Part shown: one piece after another, positions 5,761-10,119 of the stretch
How positions within the stretch are numbered: position 1 is the first letter of the stretch
Layout of the letters: each line of letters opens with the position of its first letter
Assembly: GCA_031275395.1 (NCBI GenBank)
Contig: JAISOU010000031.1
Coordinates: 1 to 10,119, forward strand
Origin: Helicobacteraceae bacterium
Lineage (GTDB): Bacteria > Campylobacterota > Campylobacteria > Campylobacterales > SZUA-545
Direction of reading: 5' to 3'
Length of the DNA stretch: 10,119 nucleotides
The notes under the pieces: generated by a model
Told to the model about the DNA's origin: nothing
What the model saw: only the letters and a program-made list of their open reading frames with translations
The model's database searches: none
Position numbers and translations under genes: made by a program

Positions 5761-8700
5761 TCAACCTCCAAAATCAGAGGTTTTGCCGTATATTAACTCG
5801 CGGATTTTGCGGCGGCGGTTTATCATAAAAAACGCAAGCGGCGCGAGCATAATTAAGATCGGATATTTTACAAGATATACGATCGGCGTTAAAAGATAGC
5901 GCGTAAGCGTTCGCAAGCCGTCGTTTTCCCTAATAAAATCCGCGATTGGCGGGCTTAAACGATAGTAAGCCGCCACGAGCCGCTCGCCAAAGGGTATTTT
6001 ATTTGTTAAAAGCCAATGATCGCGGAATAAACGCAACTCCTTAACCTCCGGCGCAAGATACGATCCGTAAGCCGCCGTAGCGATAAAGCAGTAGCCGTCG
6101 TCCTCGCCCGATTTTCGAGAATCGCCCGCAATCCAATAACCGCCGTCGCCCGCCGAATTACTACTGACGGTAATCAAATTAGAAAGCGTCATACTATCGC
6201 CGCTATTAGAGGTTATCGTTAGCGTCGTCAGATAGCCGCCCGCTTGGTTAAAAATATGCGATTTTGAAATGGAAGGCGTAGAGATCGTTTCGGTTTCTAC
6301 GGGCGATCCGTCGCTAAAGTCCCAATCGAGCGTCCAAGCCGCGCCCGCGCTAGCGATCGTCCCACTAAAGGTTACGTTAAGCGGCGCGACGCCGGAAAGC
6401 GGAGTCGCGGAAACGTTCGCGCTCATAGCGGTATGAAGCGTAACGCTAATCGTTTGCGCGGCGCTCGATCCGCTCGAATCGGTTACGGTAACGTTGATCT
6501 CTTTTGCGCCGCTCGAAGCGAAAGTATGAGAAACGTTCTCGCCCGCGCCCGTAATGCCGTCGCCAAAATCCCATTCGTAGCTATAGGGCGAGTTTCCGCC
6601 TGTGGCGCTCGCGCTAAAATTAACGCTTAGCCCCGAAATCGCAGCGCCGTAATTGTCGATCGCCAGCGACGCGGAGGCGTTAGCTACGCCCCTAACGCTC
6701 AGATTAAACTCCTGCGGACGGAGCGCGTCCGCGTTTTTTATCGTGATATTTGTTTCGTATGTTCCAAGCGCGTTCGGCGAAAATCTAACTTTGAACGCGC
6801 ACGAACCGCCGATAACGACGCTAGCGACGCAGGTCGAATCCGCGACGCTAAAAAACGCCGCTTCTCCTCCGTTTGGCGCGATCAAAACGCTTAAATAGCC
6901 CGCGCCCGCGTTGCGAAGCGTTATATCGCCGCTATAAAAATCTCCGATCGACGTAGCGCTAATATCGATCGTTAAAGGAGCGCCGTTTAGATCGATAACG
7001 CCGTAGGGCGGCGGCGTAGCGTTTGCGCTTAAGCTAACCGAATGTATCGGCGTATGAGCGCCTTGCGTATCGTTAAAAGTTAAAACGCCGTTAATCGCTC
7101 CCGTATCTTGCGGATTAAAGGCGATCGAAACGTTGCACTCTCCTTGCGTCGCAAGCGATACGCCGCAATTATTATTTGCGATCGAAAAGTTCTGATCGTC
7201 GCTTAACGCAAAAGCGCCCAAAATCGCCGGATCGGAATACATATTTTTGATTGTGATATTTTGCTCTTTGCTTAACGAAACCGCAAGCGATCCGAAATTA
7301 ACTTGATTAGGCGTTATTTGAAGTCCGCTTTTGCCCGCGCCTCTTAAAATTAGCGATCGGTTTGGGTTGTTTGTATCGCTTGAGGAGATATTTAACTCCG
7401 CTTGGTAATCGGTTGCTTCCGTTGGATTAAACGAAACAAAAAGAGAGCAATCATATCCCGTAGATAAAGGCGAACCGATCGCGCAGTCGTAATTTGAAAA
7501 CGTAAAATTCCGATCGTCGCTTAACGCAAAACCGTTAATAATTACGTCGGGCGTTCCGATACTTTTTAGCGTTAATAAAACCGGCGCGGACGAAACGTCT
7601 TTTGGCGTATCGCCAAAGTTCCACTCGTTTCTCGAAAGGTTACTATCAAAGTAACTGATCAAAAACGCGGCGGTGTCCGCGATCGACGTCGCGTTAAGCT
7701 CGACTAAGTTTGTTCCTAAATCGGTATCAATCTGTAGATTCGCCGTTAGATTTCCAAAAAGATTTTTTGGCGCAAACGTTAGATTTACGTCACAACTTTT
7801 AAGCGGCGAAAGCGTTAAAACTCCCGCGCAAGAACCGCGATCTAGCAAAAACTCCGCCGCGTTAGCGCCGATCAAAGAAAGGGCGAGCAAAGATAGATTG
7901 TCCGAACCGCTATTCGTAATCGTTAGCGTTTTAACCGCGCTATTTTCGTTAAAACCTACGTTGCCGAAATTAACGCCGATCGGATTAAGCGCAATCGCGG
8001 CGAAATTAGCCGCCAGATCGCCCGTGAATTTAGCTATAAATCCCTCCGCAAGCGCGCCCGTCCGCCGTGCCGCGCTATTAACCTTGCTTTGCGTTAGATT
8101 CGCGCCTGAAGTTTCGCCCGCCGCATAAACGTAGTCGCCTAGCGTAGCGATCGCTTTTATCTCGTCGTTTTCGCTTCCGCCGTAATAGGTGATATTCTCA
8201 AGCTCCATAGAGGCGATCGACGCTCTGATAATAAATCCTTCTAAACCGGCGTTTTTTGTCGGCTGAAAGGGCGAAACGCCCATATAAGGAAAAGCGCTGT
8301 TGGCCGATCCGCCGATAAAAAGCGAAGAGTTATCGTCGTTAAACGCTAGGGAGGTTACGCGATCGTCGTCGTTCCCGCCGCCGTAGCAGGTTTTAACAAA
8401 ATTAAAAGAACCAATTTCGATCGCCGAAACAAAAGCGTCTTTGCCCCCGATATATTGGCAGGTTACGCCCGCGACTGGCGACGCGGGCAAACCGTCCGCG
8501 TTACTTTCGCCGCCTACGAATAGATGCGTCGCGTTGGTTTCGATCGCGAAAAGTTCCGTTATCGCTAGCGCGTTTGCGTTAAAGGCGAACGGCGGATCGT
8601 ACGTCAGATCGGGATTAAAAGCGACAATATACGCGCTGTTATTACTGTCGCCTACCACGAAGATTTTAGCTCCTACGGCTTTGATCGCGTTAAACTTGTC

Positions 8701-9900
8701 GATTTCGTTTGTCCCGACGATAACGGCGTTCGGGTTTGATAGATTTGGGTCAAACTTCGCTATAAAGGCGTTGTAGTCGCTTAACGCGCTACTCGCGTTG
8801 AAGATCGGGCTTGAAGCCGAATATCCCGCCGCATAAACGTTTCCGCTATGAAAAACTACGGCGCTTAGACGATCCCTATTATCGCCGCCGACGTATTTGA
8901 CGATCGGGGGCGGGCTTGCCGTCAGATTCGCGCCGATTCTAACGATAAATCCGTTTTTATCCGCAGGCGGCGAAACGTCTAAATCGGTCGAGTCGGTTTC
9001 GCCTACGGCGTAGAGATATTTAATGCCGCCAATATCCGCGAGCGCCAAGCCGTATATGCTATCCGCGCCGTTTCCGCCGATATAGGTCAAAGCCTGTAAA
9101 GTCGTTAGGTTTTCGTCGTATTTGGCTATAAATCCGTCCGGTTGCGCCCCGATCGTTACGTCGTAAGCGCCCGCCGTAGCGATCGAAGGAGAATTGGTAA
9201 CGCCCGCGACATAAACCGATTTTGTTTCTTTATCGACGATAACCGCGTCGATCGAATCTCGCGCCGCGCCGCCCGTATATGTCGCCGCCATTAGCGGATC
9301 GATAACGACGGGATAACGCCGATCGTATTTGCCAAGCGTAAAGCCGTAGACGTTTGCGGCGGTTTTGTAGCTAACCGCGATCGGCCTGCGTTCGCCGCCG
9401 ATCGTCTGATACGCGAGCGGCTTTGTAAAGCTAACGTCGCCTTGTTTTGTCGTTATTACAAGCTCGCCCGCGTCGTTGGTCGCGACTTTTTTCGCGCCGT
9501 CGATCTTGATTTTCAGATCGCCGACTTTCGCTCCGACGCCAAGCGTGAAAAGTTTTTCCGCGCCGCCGCCTTTTGCCTTCAATAGCAACGAGATATTAGG
9601 GGCGATCTCGCCTAAATCCAACGCCGCGTACGGGCGCAAAACGCGATCGCTACTTAAAAGATAAACTCGGGTTTCTTGCGGCTCTTTTGGTTCGATCGTT
9701 TTGTGTCCGATAAGCTCGCTAAAAGTTACAATTCCGTTTTTGGCGTAAATGCGATGAATGATTTTTCCGTCTTTAGAGGCGATCAGAGCGCCGCCGAAGG
9801 TTTTAACTCCAAAGCCGTTTTCGCTTTCGACAAAGGGCGTAAAAACCGCGTTTGCAAACAATGAAAGCGCAAAAAGCGCCGCAATCAAAATAAACCGCAT
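5761..9900 (-). CDS. Giant secreted surface protein: SBBP seven-bladed propeller, four ASH domains, two PKD domains, CFI-box C-terminal anchor
   Basis: The 1379 residues begin with a signal peptide (1-18, cleavage likely after ANA). An N-terminal domain follows (about 20-202, ending [11 protein letters not shown], like the DUF7948 region found before SBBP repeats). A propeller spans about 205-632, with seven repeats of a TYxGGxxxDxI ... VYxAGxT type. The matching outer strands (F/Y-I/V ...) start at 257, 318, 379, 424, 490, 556 and 621. Four ASH / choice-of-anchor-D domains (about 636-740, 745-855, 860-960, 968-1073) each hold one cysteine pair. Two PKD domains (about 1077-1156, 1160-1247) carry YEWDFGDG and LDWDFSDG. 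The tail has the CFI-box [10 protein letters not shown] (1271-1280), a membrane segment (about 1336-1360) and a basic stop (NRRRK). ATG 9900 was chosen for its strong SD and the signal peptide; an upstream ATG at 10008 was rejected. It is likely exported and tethered; adhesion or matrix function is only inferred. Confidence 0.85.
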   Translation of the reverse strand: MRFILIAALFALSLFANAVFTPFVESENGFGVKTFGGALIASKDGKIIHRIYAKNGIVTFSELIGHKTIEPKEPQETRVYLLSSDRVLRPYAALDLGEIAPNISLLLKAKGGGAEKLFTLGVGAKVGDLKIKIDGAKKVATNDAGELVITTKQGDVSFTKPLAYQTIGGERRPIAVSYKTAANVYGFTLGKYDRRYPVVIDPLMAATYTGGAARDSIDAVIVDKETKSVYVAGVTNSPSIATAGAYDVTIGAQPDGFIAKYDENLTTLQALTYIGGNGADSIYGLALADIGGIKYLYAVGETDSTDLDVSPPADKNGFIVRIGANLTASPPPIVKYVGGDNRDRLSAVVFHSGNVYAAGYSASSPIFNASSALSDYNAFIAKFDPNLSNPNAVIVGTNEIDKFNAIKAVGAKIFVVGDSNNSAYIVAFNPDLTYDPPFAFNANALAITELFAIETNATHLFVGGESNADGLPASPVAGVTCQYIGGKDAFVSAIEIGSFNFVKTCYGGGNDDDRVTSLAFNDDNSSLFIGGSANSAFPYMGVSPFQPTKNAGLEGFIIRASIASMELENITYYGGSENDEIKAIATLGDYVYAAGETSGANLTQSKVNSAARRTGALAEGFIAKFTGDLAANFAAIALNPIGVNFGNVGFNENSAVKTLTITNSGSDNLSLLALSLIGANAAEFLLDRGSCAGVLTLSPLKSCDVNLTFAPKNLFGNLTANLQIDTDLGTNLVELNATSIADTAAFLISYFDSNLSRNEWNFGDTPKDVSSAPVLLTLKSIGTPDVIINGFALSDDRNFTFSNYDCAIGSPLSTGYDCSLFVSFNPTEATDYQAELNISSSDTNNPNRSLILRGAGKSGLQITPNQVNFGSLAVSLSKEQNITIKNMYSDPAILGAFALSDDQNFSIANNNCGVSLATQGECNVSIAFNPQDTGAINGVLTFNDTQGAHTPIHSVSLSANATPPPYGVIDLNGAPLTIDISATSIGDFYSGDITLRNAGAGYLSVLIAPNGGEAAFFSVADSTCVASVVIGGSCAFKVRFSPNALGTYETNITIKNADALRPQEFNLSVRGVANASASLAIDNYGAAISGLSVNFSASATGGNSPYSYEWDFGDGITGAGENVSHTFASSGAKEINVTVTDSSGSSAAQTISVTLHTAMSANVSATPLSGVAPLNVTFSGTIASAGAAWTLDWDFSDGSPVETETISTPSISKSHIFNQAGGYLTTLTITSNSGDSMTLSNLITVSSNSAGDGGYWIAGDSRKSGEDDGYCFIATAAYGSYLAPEVKELRLFRDHWLLTNKIPFGERLVAAYYRLSPPIADFIRENDGLRTLTRYLLTPIVYLVKYPILIMLAPLAFFMINRRRKIRELIYGKTSDFGG

Positions 9901-9904
9901 AGCC

Positions 9905-9916
9905 AATCCTCCTTTA
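9905..9916 (-). promoter_or_regulatory. Strong ribosome-binding site of the surface-protein gene
   Basis: The minus strand reads AAAGGAGGA about seven bases before the ATG at 9900. This near-perfect anti-16S match, directly before a clear signal peptide, decides the start against the in-frame ATG at 10008. Confidence 0.8.
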
Positions 9917-9940
9917 TATAGTAAGCATTCGTTATTCCCT

Positions 9941-9946
9941 ATTGTA
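9941..9946 (-). promoter_or_regulatory. Candidate -10 box for the surface-protein gene
   Basis: TACAAT (9946 to 9941, minus strand) lies about 40 bases before the ATG, preceded by a T-run (CAAGTTTTCGGT). There is no recognisable -35 box. The rest of 9917-10112 shows no other gene I can support. Confidence 0.35.
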
Positions 9947-10112
9947 ACCGAAAACTTGAGCGTTTCAGCCTTTGGCGCTTTGGCGGCGCGGCAAATCGAG
10001 AGCGCCATTTACGTTGTCGGCGCTTTTATTGCGAATCCTCTTGATCTTTTTCGTTTCCTTCCGATATACGTCTAGCAACTAAATCAGTCCAAAAAGAAAG
10101 GGGACGCTCAAA

Positions 10113-10119
10113 ATGCCAG
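10113..10119 (+). CDS. Possible start of a divergent gene, cut by the window end
   Basis: ATG CCA at 10113 is preceded by AAAGGGGA (10098-10104) at about nine-base spacing, a fair ribosome-binding site. Only two codons are visible, so nothing can be said of the product. The same bases read on the minus strand as CTG GCA TTT TGA, which could instead be the end of a gene transcribed towards the surface-protein gene. Confidence 0.25.

Noticed and set aside
7673-8128. 151-codon plus-strand open frame
   Set aside because: It is antisense to the ASH/propeller coding region. Its Ala/Ser/Pro-rich translation shows no motif and is explained by GCG-rich codons on the other strand.
9901-10008. Upstream start (10008) for the giant surface protein
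   Set aside because: The extension is not signal-like, has no ribosome-binding site, and covers the strong AAAGGAGGA site and candidate -10 box that fit ATG 9900.
9758-10075. 105-codon plus-strand open frame across the surface-protein start
   Set aside because: Most of it is antisense to the signal peptide and N-terminal domain. It has no ribosome-binding site, and the translation has no recognisable family.
1996-10119. Repeated gcgatcg-like words as a CRISPR array or dispersed repeat element
   Set aside because: The words are 6-8 bases, irregularly spaced and inside coding sequence, with no repeat-spacer periodicity. They fit a genome-wide oligomer bias.

Overview
The window looks like a piece of a host- or sediment-associated Campylobacterota (epsilonproteobacterial) chromosome of medium GC. 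This placement is an inference. It rests on pseF/pseG proteins that resemble the Campylobacter/Helicobacter pseudaminic acid enzymes, a short DksA, T-rich upstream regions with TATAAT, and A/T-tract-plus-GCG codon use. No rRNA or other definitive marker is present.

Layout. Positions 1-1589 (+ strand) hold the end of a DNA methyltransferase (M) subunit and a type I-like specificity (S) subunit. They are separated only by a frame change at a run of eight T. The S gene is AT-rich with GC-richer conserved blocks and has no GATC between 45 and 1570, unlike everything after it. Positions 1590-1995 carry no intact gene, only short broken-looking reading frames on both strands. From 1996 to 9900 five genes all lie on the minus strand. 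In transcription order they are: a 1379-residue secreted, membrane-anchored surface protein (9900-5761); glycogen synthase glgA (5710-4238); a DksA/TraR zinc-finger regulator (4117-3728); CMP-pseudaminate synthetase pseF (3722-3051); and the UDP-sugar hydrolase pseG (3057-1996). The last three are tightly packed and probably one transcript. Positions 9901-10119 hold the promoter region of the large gene and possibly the start of a divergent gene.

How the parts may work together. PseG and PseF are the fourth and the last steps of making CMP-pseudaminic acid, the donor for flagellin or surface glycosylation. The other enzymes of that pathway are not here. The DksA-like protein sits directly upstream, so a stringent-response regulator may be co-transcribed with surface-sugar genes. 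GlgA makes storage glucan. The large protein combines a predicted seven-bladed SBBP propeller, four ASH-type immunoglobulin-like domains (each with a cysteine pair), two PKD domains and a CFI-box C-terminal anchor, and is likely displayed outside the cytoplasmic membrane.

Most notable points are the possible M-S fusion or frameshift switch, the strong excess of CGATCG (including three HIP1-type GCGATCGC octamers) outside the restriction locus, the architecture of the giant surface protein, and a hairpin before dksA whose loop is a perfect TATAAT.
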